Shown: one piece after another, positions 7,753-15,544 of the stretch
Position numbering within the stretch: the first letter of the stretch is position 1
Layout of the letters: every line of letters begins with the position of its first letter
Assembly: GCA_964521075.1 (NCBI GenBank)
Contig: CAZFPI010000028.1
Location: 1-25,476, forward strand
DNA from: Sterolibacterium sp964521075
GTDB lineage: Bacteria; Pseudomonadota; Gammaproteobacteria; Burkholderiales; Rhodocyclaceae
Direction: 5' to 3'
Length of the DNA: 25,476 nucleotides
Translations under genes and position numbers: made by a program
Notes under the pieces: model-generated
Database searches by the model: none
What the model saw: the letters and a program-made list of their open reading frames with translations, nothing else
Told to the model about the DNA's origin: nothing

Positions 7753-8136
7753 TCAACTGCTGCCGGAAGCAGAGGCTACATTGCCGCCCTTGAAGTCGAT
7801 GACCAGGCTGACGTTCTTGAACAGGGGGATTTTCTTGGAGTATTCGAAGGAAATGACGATTTTTCCATCTTCCTTGGTAATGTCGAGATCTTCTGCGCCG
7901 ATGTCTTTAATGTCGGCAACGTTCATGCGCTTCTGGTAGGCAGCGCGTATTTGCGGGACGCTGGCACCATTCAGTTCGGGATCGGCCGCCGTCGCCTTGA
8001 CGTTTTCCTGAATGGTGTAATAACCGATGATTTCCGGGGCTACTTTCATGGCTAGCAGGGCAGCCATGATGATGAGCAGGGAAACGAGGATCAGGCCCAG
8101 CAGGCTGACCCCTTTTTGATTTTGCATCGAGCGCAT
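7753..8136 (-). CDS. DUF4845 family single-pass membrane protein
   Basis: A 127-residue protein of the DUF4845 type, which is typically encoded between lepB and rnc in beta- and gammaproteobacteria. The N-terminus has a prepilin-like look: short basic lead (MRSMQNQKG), then a hydrophobic segment at about residues 9-30, then a soluble, probably periplasmic domain. The pilin-like G-V-S-L start could suggest a pseudopilin, but there is no Glu at position +5 of the putative mature protein, so I do not call it one. The start is taken at 8136, where AAGGA lies 7 nt upstream; an upstream in-frame ATG at 8199 would overlap the end of lepB. The molecular role is not established. Confidence 0.85.
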   Translation of the reverse strand: MRSMQNQKGVSLLGLILVSLLIIMAALLAMKVAPEIIGYYTIQENVKATAADPELNGASVPQIRAAYQKRMNVADIKDIGAEDLDITKEDGKIVISFEYSKKIPLFKNVSLVIDFKGGNVASASGSS

Positions 8137-8182
8137 CGGTGATTCCTTTTTCCGGAAAGGGTTGGAAAAAAAACATCTGGGC

Positions 8183-8980
8183 TTAGTTGAAGGAGCCAAG
8201 CCGTTTCAGGTCGCTGAAGTTGAACCAGATGAAAAAGGCGCGGCCGACAATGTTTTCATCCGGAACGAAGCCCCAGTAACGGCTGTCACGGGAGTTGTCG
8301 CGGTTGTCGCCCATCATGAAGTAGTGGCCGGCAGGCACTTCACATATGACGCCCGCGGCATTGTAATGACAATTATCGCGGAAGGGGAAGGTGCTGACCT
8401 GGCGGATGAAGGCCGGGGCTTCCGGGCTTTCTGGTTCGATGAGAACCTCGTGGCTGACATTGCCCAGCCTTTCGAGGTAGCGCGGCGTGTAGATCAGCTT
8501 GTCCTTGTCGAGAAAATCCGTGACGGGCTGCACGGGGACTTCCGTGCCGTTGATGGTCAGGCGTTTGTTCAGATAGGCAATCTTGTCGCCGGGGATGCCG
8601 ACGACGCGTTTGATGTAGTCTAGCGAAGGATCTTCGGGGTAACGGAAAACCATGACGTCGCCCCGTTGCGGCTGGCCAATTTCGATGATTTTCTTGTTGA
8701 GGACGGGCAGACGTATGCCGTAGGTGAATTTGTTGACCAGGATAAAGTCGCCCACCAGTAGCGTGGGCAGCATGGATCCCGAAGGGATTTTGAAGGGCTC
8801 GACCAGGAAGGAGCGCAGGCCGAAAACGACGAGGATGACCGGAAAAAAGCTCGCGCCATATTCAACCCACCAAGGGTCACTGGCATCCGGGGCGCGGTGT
8901 TTCTTGAGCCAGAAATGGTCGATGGCCCAGATGACGCCGGTGACGACCAGCAAGACGAAAAGGATCAGGGCAAAGTTCAT
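8183..8980 (-). CDS. lepB: Signal peptidase I
   Basis: Inner-membrane serine protease that removes signal peptides from exported proteins. The protein has 265 residues with two N-terminal membrane segments (about 2-21 and 43-60). The catalytic Ser69 lies in PSGSMLPTL, and the general-base Lys124 in DYIKRVVGIPGD. The box MMGDNRDNSRDSRYWG near the C-terminus is the conserved SPase I motif. The length is shorter than E. coli LepB (324), mainly through a smaller inserted periplasmic domain, as in many betaproteobacteria. It starts 23 nt after lepA and precedes the DUF4845 gene, in the conserved lepA-lepB order. The ribosome site is weak. Confidence 0.97.
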   Translation of the reverse strand: MNFALILFVLLVVTGVIWAIDHFWLKKHRAPDASDPWWVEYGASFFPVILVVFGLRSFLVEPFKIPSGSMLPTLLVGDFILVNKFTYGIRLPVLNKKIIEIGQPQRGDVMVFRYPEDPSLDYIKRVVGIPGDKIAYLNKRLTINGTEVPVQPVTDFLDKDKLIYTPRYLERLGNVSHEVLIEPESPEAPAFIRQVSTFPFRDNCHYNAAGVICEVPAGHYFMMGDNRDNSRDSRYWGFVPDENIVGRAFFIWFNFSDLKRLGSFN

Positions 8981-9003
8981 GGCGGCAGCACCGGTTCTGT
9001 AAG

Positions 9004-10797
9004 TTATTTATCGCCCACACGCAGCACCGCCAAAAAGGCTTCCTGCGGAATTTCAACCGTGCCGACCTGTTTCATGCGTTTTTTGCCGGCCTTTTGCTTT
9101 TCCAGCAGCTTGCGCTTGCGGGAGATGTCGCCGCCGTAGCACTTGGCGAGCACGTTCTTTCGCAAGGCCTTGATGTTTTCACGCGCCACGATGTTGGAGC
9201 CGATGGCAGCCTGTACTGCAACGTCATACATCTGGCGGGGGATCAGTTCTCGCATCTTGGCGGCAAGGGCGCGGCCACGGAAAGGTGCGTTGGCGCGGTG
9301 AACGATGGCCGAGAGGGCATCGACGCGGTCACCGTTGATGAGGACGTCCAGTTTGACGACATCGGCGGCACGATATTCCTTGAATTCGTAATCCAGCGAG
9401 GCATAGCCGCGTGAGACGGATTTCAGCCGGTCGAAGAAGTCCATCACGACTTCCGCCATGGGCATGTCGTAAGTGAGCTGAACCTGGCGTCCGCGATACT
9501 GCATATTGACCTGTGTGCCGCGTTTTTGCTCGCAGAGGGTGATGACAGCCCCGAGGTATTCTTCGGGAACGAAAATGGTGGCGGTAATGATGGGTTCGCG
9601 CGTCTCGGCGATTTTGGATATGTCCGGCAGCTTGGAGGGATTTTCGACGAAAAGTTCCGCTCCGTCGCGCAAGACGACCTGATAGACAACGGTGGGTGCG
9701 GTGGTGATCAGATCCTGGTCGAATTCACGCTCCAGCCGCTCCTGGACGATTTCCATGTGCAGCAGGCCAAGAAAGCCGCAACGGAAGCCAAACCCCAGGG
9801 CCTGGGAAACTTCGGGTTCGTAGTGCAGGGATGCGTCGTTGAGCTTGAGTTTTTCGAGCGAATCGCGCAGGTTGTCGTACTCGTTGGGCTCGACAGGGTA
9901 GAGGCCGGCAAAAACCTGGGATTTGATTTCCTTGAACCCCGCGAGAGGTTCGGCAGCGGGCAGGTCGGTGCGCGTGATGGTGTCCCCCACCTTGGCGGCC
10001 TGAATGTCCTTGATACCGGAGATGATGAATCCCACTTCCCCGGCGCAGAGGTGTTCGCGTGTCTGGGATTTTGGCGTGAAAACACCGACTTGCTCACAAA
10101 GATGCGTCGTGCCACCGGCCATTAGGCGAATCTTGTCTTTGGGGCGGAGCGTGCCATCCACCACGCGCACAAGCATGACGACACCGACGTAGTTGTCGAA
10201 CCAGGAGTCGATGATGAGGGCTTTCAGGGGGGCCGCCGGGTCGCCTTTGGGGGCAGGCATGCGTTCGATGGCGGCTTCGAGAATATCCTCGACACCCTGG
10301 CCGGTTTTCGCGCTGCACAGAATGGCTTCAGTGGCATCGATGCCGATGACATCTTCGATTTCCTGGCGCGCGCCATCCGGGTTGGCGGCTGGCAGGTCGA
10401 TCTTGTTGAGAACCGGGACGACTTCGACTCCTAGTTCGATCGCCGTGTAGCAGTTGGCCACGGTTTGCGCTTCGACACCTTGCGAGGCATCGACGACTAG
10501 CAGAGCACCTTCGCAGGCCGATAGCGAGCGGCTGACTTCGTAGGAAAAATCGACGTGCCCCGGGGTGTCGATGAGATTCAGGTTGTAGATCTGGCCGTTG
10601 CGCGCCTTGTATCTGAGGGCGGCTGTCTGCGCCTTGATGGTGATGCCGCGTTCGCGTTCGAGACCCATGGAATCAAGAACCTGGGCTTCCATTTCGCGGT
10701 CGGCCAGGCCACCGCAGAGGTGGATGATGCGGTCGGCCAGGGTGGATTTTCCATGGTCGATATGGGCGATGATCGAAAAATTGCGGATATGCTGCAT
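9004..10797 (-). CDS. lepA: Elongation factor 4 (LepA), ribosome back-translocase
   Basis: Translational GTPase EF4, which acts on ribosomes and influences initiation, elongation and 30S biogenesis. From the chosen ATG it has 597 residues (E. coli 599). G1 AHIDHGKST, G2-region RERGITIKAQ, G3 DTPGHVDF and G4 NKIDLP are intact. The EF4-specific C-terminal domain is present, with the conserved YGGDISRKRKLLEKQK and AFLAVL near the end. The start MQHIRNFSII matches homologues; an in-frame ATG at 10824 would add 9 residues, and neither start has a strong ribosome site. First gene of a long operon (lepA to pdxJ), preceded by a perfect TATAAT on this strand and by the terminator of the preceding tRNA unit. 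Confidence 0.95.
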   Translation of the reverse strand: MQHIRNFSIIAHIDHGKSTLADRIIHLCGGLADREMEAQVLDSMGLERERGITIKAQTAALRYKARNGQIYNLNLIDTPGHVDFSYEVSRSLSACEGALLVVDASQGVEAQTVANCYTAIELGVEVVPVLNKIDLPAANPDGARQEIEDVIGIDATEAILCSAKTGQGVEDILEAAIERMPAPKGDPAAPLKALIIDSWFDNYVGVVMLVRVVDGTLRPKDKIRLMAGGTTHLCEQVGVFTPKSQTREHLCAGEVGFIISGIKDIQAAKVGDTITRTDLPAAEPLAGFKEIKSQVFAGLYPVEPNEYDNLRDSLEKLKLNDASLHYEPEVSQALGFGFRCGFLGLLHMEIVQERLEREFDQDLITTAPTVVYQVVLRDGAELFVENPSKLPDISKIAETREPIITATIFVPEEYLGAVITLCEQKRGTQVNMQYRGRQVQLTYDMPMAEVVMDFFDRLKSVSRGYASLDYEFKEYRAADVVKLDVLINGDRVDALSAIVHRANAPFRGRALAAKMRELIPRQMYDVAVQAAIGSNIVARENIKALRKNVLAKCYGGDISRKRKLLEKQKAGKKRMKQVGTVEIPQEAFLAVLRVGDK

Positions 10798-10938
10798 TGG
10801 CGTCAGGCTCTTGTCATCATTCACCGGGCCGCAGGCGCAGCGAGACGGTACGATTCAGTCGGGGTTTGAAGAATTCCGGTGCGAGAAGGAAGTCGTCGAG
10901 GGGGTCGTCGTTCGTTCAGGCTGCCGGGAAAAGCGCGG

Positions 10939-10944
10939 ATTATA
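10939..10944 (-). promoter_or_regulatory. Probable -10 element of the lepA operon promoter
   Basis: On the minus strand this is a perfect TATAAT, in the context CGC-TATAAT-CCGCGC, about 140 nt upstream of lepA and just downstream of the preceding terminator. No good -35 hexamer lies 16-18 nt upstream; that position is partly the terminator's T run. The GC-rich discriminator after the -10 is typical of growth-rate or stringently controlled promoters; that is inference. The stretch 10798-10938 (leader) holds no other feature I can support. Confidence 0.6.
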
Positions 10945-10960
10945 GCGAGTAGTGGAGCGC

Positions 10961-11005
10961 AAAAACACCGAAGCCCGTGCTGAAATCAGACGGGCTTCGT
11001 GGTGT
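10961..11005 (-). terminator. Intrinsic terminator after tRNA-Val
   Basis: Arms at 10965-10978 and 10990-11005 pair over 14 bp with one bulged base around an 11-nt loop. Read on the minus strand they are followed by a run of five T (complement of 10961-10965). It lies about 60 nt downstream of the tRNA 3' end and before the lepA promoter, so it should separate the hupB-tRNA unit from the lepA operon. Confidence 0.8.
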
Positions 11006-11010
11006 GTTCA

Positions 11011-11050
11011 GGTGCGTAGTGCCTTGCGATGCCTTGTAGTGCCTTGTTCG
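11011..11050. repeat. Short 10-bp tandem repeat, three to four imperfect units
   Basis: Units starting at 11021, 11031 and 11041 all begin GCCTTG and share a 10-nt period; the preceding 10 bases (11011-11020) match partly. It lies in the spacer between the 3' end of tRNA-Val and the terminator hairpin, so it would be in the tRNA precursor trailer. No coding role. Confidence 0.6.
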
Positions 11051-11063
11051 TCTTCGGGAAATC

Positions 11064-11139
11064 TGGTGGGCGCTGACGGGGTCGAACCGCCGACATTCTG
11101 CGTGTAAGGCAGACGCTCTACCAACTGAGCTAAGCGCCC
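11064..11139 (-). tRNA. tRNA-Val (anticodon UAC)
   Basis: A 76-nt cloverleaf on the minus strand. Acceptor arms GGGCGCT and AGCGCCC pair fully, followed by discriminator A and an encoded CCA. The D arm contains AGCTCAGTTGGTAGAGC, the anticodon loop is CTTACAC giving anticodon TAC (valine, codons GUA/GUG), and the T arm contains GGTTCGACCCC. Its 5' end is only 9 nt after the hupB stop with no terminator between, so it is probably excised from a hupB-containing transcript by RNase P. Confidence 0.97.
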
Positions 11140-11148
11140 GAAAGCTGG

Positions 11149-11421
11149 TTATTTTAGCGCATCTTTCAAGCCTTTGCCAGGGCGGAACCTGGCAATTTTT
11201 GCGGCTTTGATGTCGATGGCGGCTCCTGTGCGCGGGTTGCGCCCTTTGCGGGCTGGGCGTTCCGTTACATGGAAGGAGCCAAAGCCGGTCAGGGAAACTG
11301 TCTGGCCACCTTTTAATGCGCCTTTGATCGCGCCGATGGCTGCATCCAGCGCGCGCCCTGCTGCGGCATTGGAAATGTCGGCGGATCGCGCGATCTGATT
11401 GATGAGCTCTGATTTTTTCAC
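11149..11421 (-). CDS. hupB: DNA-binding protein HU (beta-type)
   Basis: A 90-residue nucleoid protein, exactly the usual HU length, that binds and bends DNA non-specifically as a dimer. The sequence has the N-terminal helices (KKSELINQIA), the core GFGSFHVTERPARKGRNP with the flexible DNA-wrapping arm, and the GKGLKDALK-type C-terminus. The start is a GTG at 11421, preceded by AGGAG with a 6-nt gap. A longer reading from an ATG at 11454 would add 11 non-HU residues and overlap the lon stop. It follows lon by 29 nt, as in the common clpX-lon-hupB order. ppiD, which follows hupB in E. coli, is not here; tRNA-Val follows instead. Confidence 0.96.
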   Translation of the reverse strand: MKKSELINQIARSADISNAAAGRALDAAIGAIKGALKGGQTVSLTGFGSFHVTERPARKGRNPRTGAAIDIKAAKIARFRPGKGLKDALK

Positions 11422-11450
11422 GGGGGGCTCCTGGGTGACGGGATCAATGT

Positions 11451-13880
11451 TCAATGGGTAATGACGCCGCTGCCGCTTGCTTCATTGCCAGCGGGCAGGG
11501 CAGTGGCCGGCTCGGCGGTGGGCGGCAGTGCCGTTTCCGGAACGGGTTCCGGCATGCGTTCCAGGGCCAGTTCCAGCACCTTGTCGATCCAGCGTACCGG
11601 AATGATTTCGATACGATTTTTGATCGAGTCCTGAATTTCGGCCAGATCTTTGACATTTTCTTCTGGGATCAGGGCAGTACGGATGCCGCCCCGCACGGCT
11701 GCCAGCAGCTTTTCCTTGAGCCCTCCAATGGGGAGCACTTCGCCGCGCAGGGTGATTTCGCCGGTCATGGCGATGTCGGCGCGCACCGGGATGCCTGTCA
11801 GGACGGAAACCAAGGCGGTGGTAATGGCGGCTCCGGCCGAGGGGCCATCCTTGGGAGTTGCCCCTTCCGGCAGGTGAATGTGCAGATCGTTCTTCTGGTA
11901 GAAATCTTCGGCAATCCCGAAGTTTTTTGCACGTTTGCGGACGACAGTCAGGGCGGCCTGAATCGATTCCTGCATGACTTCGCCGAGTTTGCCGGTGGTG
12001 ACGGTTTTACCCTTGCCCGGGACGGCAACGGCTTCGATGGTCAGCAGTTCGCCGCCCACTTCGGTCCAGGCAAGGCCTGTCACCTGGCCAATCTGGTTTT
12101 CCTTTTCGGCGATACCGAAAGAGTAGCGGCGAACACCCAGGTATTTGTCGAGATTTTTGGCATTGACGACAACCCGGGTCTTGCGGCTACGCAGCACCAG
12201 CGCCTTGACGACTTTGCGGCAGATTTTGGAGATGTCGCGGTCGAGCGAACGCACACCGGCTTCGCGGGTGTAATAGCGAACGATGTCGCGCAGTGCGTCT
12301 TCGGTGACAGTCAGTTCATCCCGCTTGATGCCGTTGGCCTTGAGCTGTTTGGGGAGCAGGTAACGGATGGCGATATTGACCTTTTCGTCTTCCGTATACC
12401 CGGAGAGACGAATGACTTCCATGCGGTCGAGCAGGGGGGCAGGGATGTTGAGTGTGTTGGCGGTGGCCACGAACATGACGTCGGAAAGATCGTATTCGAC
12501 CTCGACGTAATGGTCGACGAAGGTCGAATTTTGCTCAGGATCGAGCACTTCGAGCAGGGCTGCACTGGGGTCTCCCCGGAAATCCTGGCCCATCTTGTCG
12601 ACTTCATCGAGCAAAAACAGCGGGTTGCGAACGCCAACCTTGCTCATGTTCTGCAAAATCTTGCCGGGCATCGAGCCAATGTAAGTGCGTCGATGGCCGC
12701 GAATTTCGGATTCGTCGCGCACACCGCCTAGCGACATGCGGACGAATTTCCGGTTGGTTGCCTTGGCGATGGATTGCCCGAGAGAGGTCTTGCCCACCCC
12801 CGGCGGGCCGACGAGGCAGAGAATCGGGGCCTTGAGTTTGTCGACGCGCTGCTGCACGGCCAGGTATTCGACGATGCGCTCCTTGACTTTGTCGAGGCCG
12901 TAGTGATCTTTATCAAGAACTTTAACAGCTGTCGGTAACTCTTTGTCTGTGCGGCTTTTTTTCTTCCACGGGAGGTTGATCAATGTTTCGATGTAGTTGC
13001 GGACAACGGTGGCCTCGGCGGACATTGGCGACATCAGCTTGAGCTTTTTCATTTCGCCTTGAGCCTTGCCCAGGGCTTCTTTGGGCATACCCGCTTCCTT
13101 GATTTTCTTCTCCATCTCGTCGAGCTCGGCGCCTTCTTCGCCTTCGCCGAGTTCTTTCTGGATGGCTTTGACCTGTTCGTTCAGGTAATACTCGCGCTGG
13201 CTTTTTTCCATTTGCCGCTTGACGCGGCCACGGATGCGCTTTTCGACCTGCAGGATGTCAAGCTCGGCTTCGAGTTGCGAGAGCAGCTTTTCCATGCGTG
13301 TGGTGACGTCGAAAATCTCCAGTACTTCCTGTTTGCTTTCCAGTTTGAGCGGCAAATGGGCCGCGATGGTATCGGCCAGCCGCCCGGCTTCTTCGATACC
13401 GGAGAGCGAGGAGAGGATTTCTGGCGGAATTTTCTTGTTGAGTTTGATGTACTGGTCAAACTGGGCCAGTATTGCGCGCCGCATGGCTTCGACTTCGTGA
13501 TCGTTGCCTTCGTCGATAGGGATGGCGGTTGCCGTGGCAACGAACAGGGCCTGCTGGTCCTGGATGTGGTCGATACGCACCCGCTGTACGCCTTCGACCA
13601 GAACCTTGACCGTGCCGTCAGGCAGTTTGAGCATTTGCAGGATATTGGCGATGCAACCGATACGGTACATGTCGTCAATGTCCGGTTCGTCCTTGGCGGC
13701 CGATTTCTGGGCAACCAGCAAGAGTCCTTTGCCCGCCTCCATGGCGACTTCGAGTGCCTTGATGGATTTCGGGCGGCCAACGAAAAGCGGAATGACCATG
13801 TGCGGAAAAACGACGACATCGCGCAGGGGCAGGAGGGGAAGTTCAAGGGCTTCGGGAGGGGTTTCCATTTCGCTCGACAT
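11451..13880 (-). CDS. lon: ATP-dependent Lon protease
   Basis: An 809-residue AAA+ protease (E. coli 784) that degrades misfolded and regulatory proteins in the cytoplasm. The N-terminal substrate domain starts at LPLLPLRDVVVFPHM and is followed by a coiled-coil region around residues 190-290. The AAA+ module has Walker A GPPGVGKTS and Walker B FLLDEVDK. The protease domain has the Ser-Lys dyad S681 (DGPSAGAA) and K724 (GGLKEKLLAA). The C-terminal tail of about 30 residues after the core is Ala/Pro-rich. The start is set at 13880 by AGGA 7 nt upstream; an upstream in-frame ATG at 13949 would overlap the promoter and is rejected. A heat-shock promoter lies just upstream and the clpX terminator further up, so lon should be induced independently of clpX. 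Confidence 0.97.
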   Translation of the reverse strand: MSSEMETPPEALELPLLPLRDVVVFPHMVIPLFVGRPKSIKALEVAMEAGKGLLLVAQKSAAKDEPDIDDMYRIGCIANILQMLKLPDGTVKVLVEGVQRVRIDHIQDQQALFVATATAIPIDEGNDHEVEAMRRAILAQFDQYIKLNKKIPPEILSSLSGIEEAGRLADTIAAHLPLKLESKQEVLEIFDVTTRMEKLLSQLEAELDILQVEKRIRGRVKRQMEKSQREYYLNEQVKAIQKELGEGEEGAELDEMEKKIKEAGMPKEALGKAQGEMKKLKLMSPMSAEATVVRNYIETLINLPWKKKSRTDKELPTAVKVLDKDHYGLDKVKERIVEYLAVQQRVDKLKAPILCLVGPPGVGKTSLGQSIAKATNRKFVRMSLGGVRDESEIRGHRRTYIGSMPGKILQNMSKVGVRNPLFLLDEVDKMGQDFRGDPSAALLEVLDPEQNSTFVDHYVEVEYDLSDVMFVATANTLNIPAPLLDRMEVIRLSGYTEDEKVNIAIRYLLPKQLKANGIKRDELTVTEDALRDIVRYYTREAGVRSLDRDISKICRKVVKALVLRSRKTRVVVNAKNLDKYLGVRRYSFGIAEKENQIGQVTGLAWTEVGGELLTIEAVAVPGKGKTVTTGKLGEVMQESIQAALTVVRKRAKNFGIAEDFYQKNDLHIHLPEGATPKDGPSAGAAITTALVSVLTGIPVRADIAMTGEITLRGEVLPIGGLKEKLLAAVRGGIRTALIPEENVKDLAEIQDSIKNRIEIIPVRWIDKVLELALERMPEPVPETALPPTAEPATALPAGNEASGSGVITH

Positions 13881-13916
13881 GTCGTGATCCTTTTGTGTAA
13901 GTGCGGCCGGAAGAGG

Positions 13917-13944
13917 AGATGGGGGCTTGCCGGTAAATTTCAAG
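13917..13944 (-). promoter_or_regulatory. Sigma32 (RpoH) heat-shock promoter of lon
   Basis: On the minus strand CTTGAAA (13944-13938) is followed after exactly 13 nt by CCCCATCT (13924-13917). This matches the known sigma32 consensus CTTGAAA-N13 to 17-CCCCATnT in every defined position. It lies about 37 nt before the lon ATG, leaving a leader of roughly 30 nt with the ribosome site. No comparable sigma70 pair is visible closer to lon. Confidence 0.88.
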
Positions 13945-14033
13945 CACACGATGCATGATAGCCCGGCGGCGGATTGTCGTGGGCCAGGCTGCGGCAGAGT
14001 ATGTCAAAGGCCCGGGTGATGCGCCCAATGATA

Positions 14034-14073
14034 AAGCCGTCATTTCCTGCGGTGGGGCAGGGAATGACGGCTT
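14034..14073 (-). terminator. Hairpin terminator after clpX
   Basis: Arms at 14034-14050 and 14057-14073 (17 nt each, one G-T wobble, 6-nt loop) form a strong hairpin 23 nt after the clpX stop. On the minus strand it is followed by TTTATCATT, a moderate T tract; on the plus strand a TTTTT follows after four bases, so it might work both ways. It separates tig-clpP-clpX from lon. Confidence 0.75.
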
Positions 14074-14096
14074 CCGTTTTTGCGGTGGAGCCTGAC

Positions 14097-15374
14097 TTAA
14101 CTGGCGACTTTGTCTGCCGGCGGGTCGGCGTAGATCAGAAGGGCCGGGGAGCCGTTATCGATCATGCTCTCGTCGATGACGACCTTGGTCACGTTCTCCA
14201 TGCCGGGCAGTTCGTACATGGTGTCGAGCAGGGCAGTTTCGAGGATGGAGCGCAGACCGCGTGCGCCAGCTTTGCGGACGATGGCTTTTTTGGCAATGGC
14301 TTGCAAGGCGTTGGGGCGGATTTCCAGTTCGACACCTTCCATCTGGAAGAGTTTCTGGTATTGCTTGACCAGGGCATTCTTGGGCTCGACCAGAATCTGG
14401 ATCAGCGCGGCTTCGTCCAGTTCGTTGAGTGTGGCCACGACGGGCAGACGGCCTACAAATTCCGGGATCAGCCCGAATTTGATGAGGTCTTCCGGTTCGA
14501 CCTGCTGGAGGGTGTCGGAAATGTTGGCCGCGTCACGGCTTTTGACTTGCGCGCCAAAGCCGATCCCGCTGCGCTCGGAGCGGTTGCGGATCACTTTATC
14601 CAGGCCATCGAATGCGCCACCACAAATGAAGAGGATGTTGGTGGTGTCGACCTGGACGAAATCCTGATTGGGGTGCTTGCGCCCGCCTTGCGGGGGGACG
14701 GAGGCGACCGTGCCTTCGATGAGTTTCAGCAAGGCTTGCTGCACGCCCTCGCCGGAAACGTCACGAGTGATCGAGGGGTTGTCCGATTTGCGCGAGATTT
14801 TGTCGATTTCGTCGATATAAACGATGCCCCGCTGGGCGCGTTCTACTTCGTAATCGCACTTCTGGAGCAGTTTCTGGATGATGTTTTCGACGTCCTCACC
14901 CACATAACCGGCTTCGGTCAGTGTCGTGGCGTCAGCCATCATGAAGGGAACATCGAGAAGGCGCGCCAGGGTCTGTGCCAGCAAAGTCTTGCCTGAACCC
15001 GTCGGGCCGATCAGGAGGATGTTGCTCTTGGAGAGTTCGACGCCATCCTTGTCCTTTTTCAGGCCGGCAAGGTGCTGGAGACGTTTGTAGTGGTTGTACA
15101 CCGCTACGGACAGGGTACGCTTGGCTGCTTCTTGCCCGATGACGTATTGATCCAGGGTGGTGCAGATTTCCCTGGGGGTGGGCAAGTCGCTCTTTTCCTT
15201 GCCACCACCGGAGGCGGCGGCGATTTCGTCGCGGACGATATCGTTGCACAGCTCGATGCATTCATCGCAGATGAATACCGAAGGCCCGGCGATGAGTTTT
15301 TTGACTTCATGCTGGCTCTTGCTGCAGAAGGAGCAATACAGCATTTTTTCCTGGCCAGATTTCTTTTGCGACAT
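14097..15374 (-). CDS. clpX: ATP-dependent Clp protease ATP-binding subunit ClpX
   Basis: A 425-residue AAA+ unfoldase that recognises tagged substrates and feeds them into ClpP. The N-terminal zinc-binding domain has C14, C17, C36 and C39. The AAA+ module has Walker A GPTGSGKT and Walker B IVYIDEIDK, then the sensor regions. The ClpP-docking loop type IGF is visible as SGIGFGAQV. The ATG has GGAG five nt upstream. The length is the family norm (E. coli 424). It follows clpP after 161 nt that include an AT-rich hairpin; the two are probably co-transcribed. No heat-shock promoter pair is visible in the spacer. Confidence 0.97.
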   Translation of the reverse strand: MSQKKSGQEKMLYCSFCSKSQHEVKKLIAGPSVFICDECIELCNDIVRDEIAAASGGGKEKSDLPTPREICTTLDQYVIGQEAAKRTLSVAVYNHYKRLQHLAGLKKDKDGVELSKSNILLIGPTGSGKTLLAQTLARLLDVPFMMADATTLTEAGYVGEDVENIIQKLLQKCDYEVERAQRGIVYIDEIDKISRKSDNPSITRDVSGEGVQQALLKLIEGTVASVPPQGGRKHPNQDFVQVDTTNILFICGGAFDGLDKVIRNRSERSGIGFGAQVKSRDAANISDTLQQVEPEDLIKFGLIPEFVGRLPVVATLNELDEAALIQILVEPKNALVKQYQKLFQMEGVELEIRPNALQAIAKKAIVRKAGARGLRSILETALLDTMYELPGMENVTKVVIDESMIDNGSPALLIYADPPADKVAS

Positions 15375-15510
15375 GACGACTCCGACTCCTTGTCACAGCG
15401 GGAATGATTGGCGTGTGTTGCGTTGCGCGCCCGTCATTCCCTTGTTCTTCAAATATCCACGGCATCGGGCATCGCTTGCGGCTTGCCGGTGCGGTTTATC
15501 CCCGGGACGT

Positions 15511-15544
15511 GCTGATCGATCAATCAATCAATTAATCAATCAGC
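15511..15544 (-). repeat. AT-rich tetranucleotide repeat forming a hairpin at the clpP stop
   Basis: The stretch is built from near-tandem ATCA units. On the minus-strand RNA it folds into a 14-bp stem (arms 15531-15544 and 15511-15524, two U-G wobbles) with a 6-nt loop. The clpP stop codon lies inside the 5' arm. It is not followed by a T run, so it is not a classical terminator; it may protect or process the clpP 3' end. The rest of the clpP-clpX spacer shows nothing else I can support. Confidence 0.6.

Noticed and set aside
7753..8136. Reading the DUF4845 protein as a type IV pseudopilin
   Set aside because: The leader looks similar, but the Glu at position 5 after the putative cleavage Gly is missing and the lepB-rnc context is the usual DUF4845 site.
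11454..12731. 425-codon plus-strand frame antisense to lon
   Set aside because: Antisense shadow in GC-rich DNA with high third-position GC; Lon is certain.
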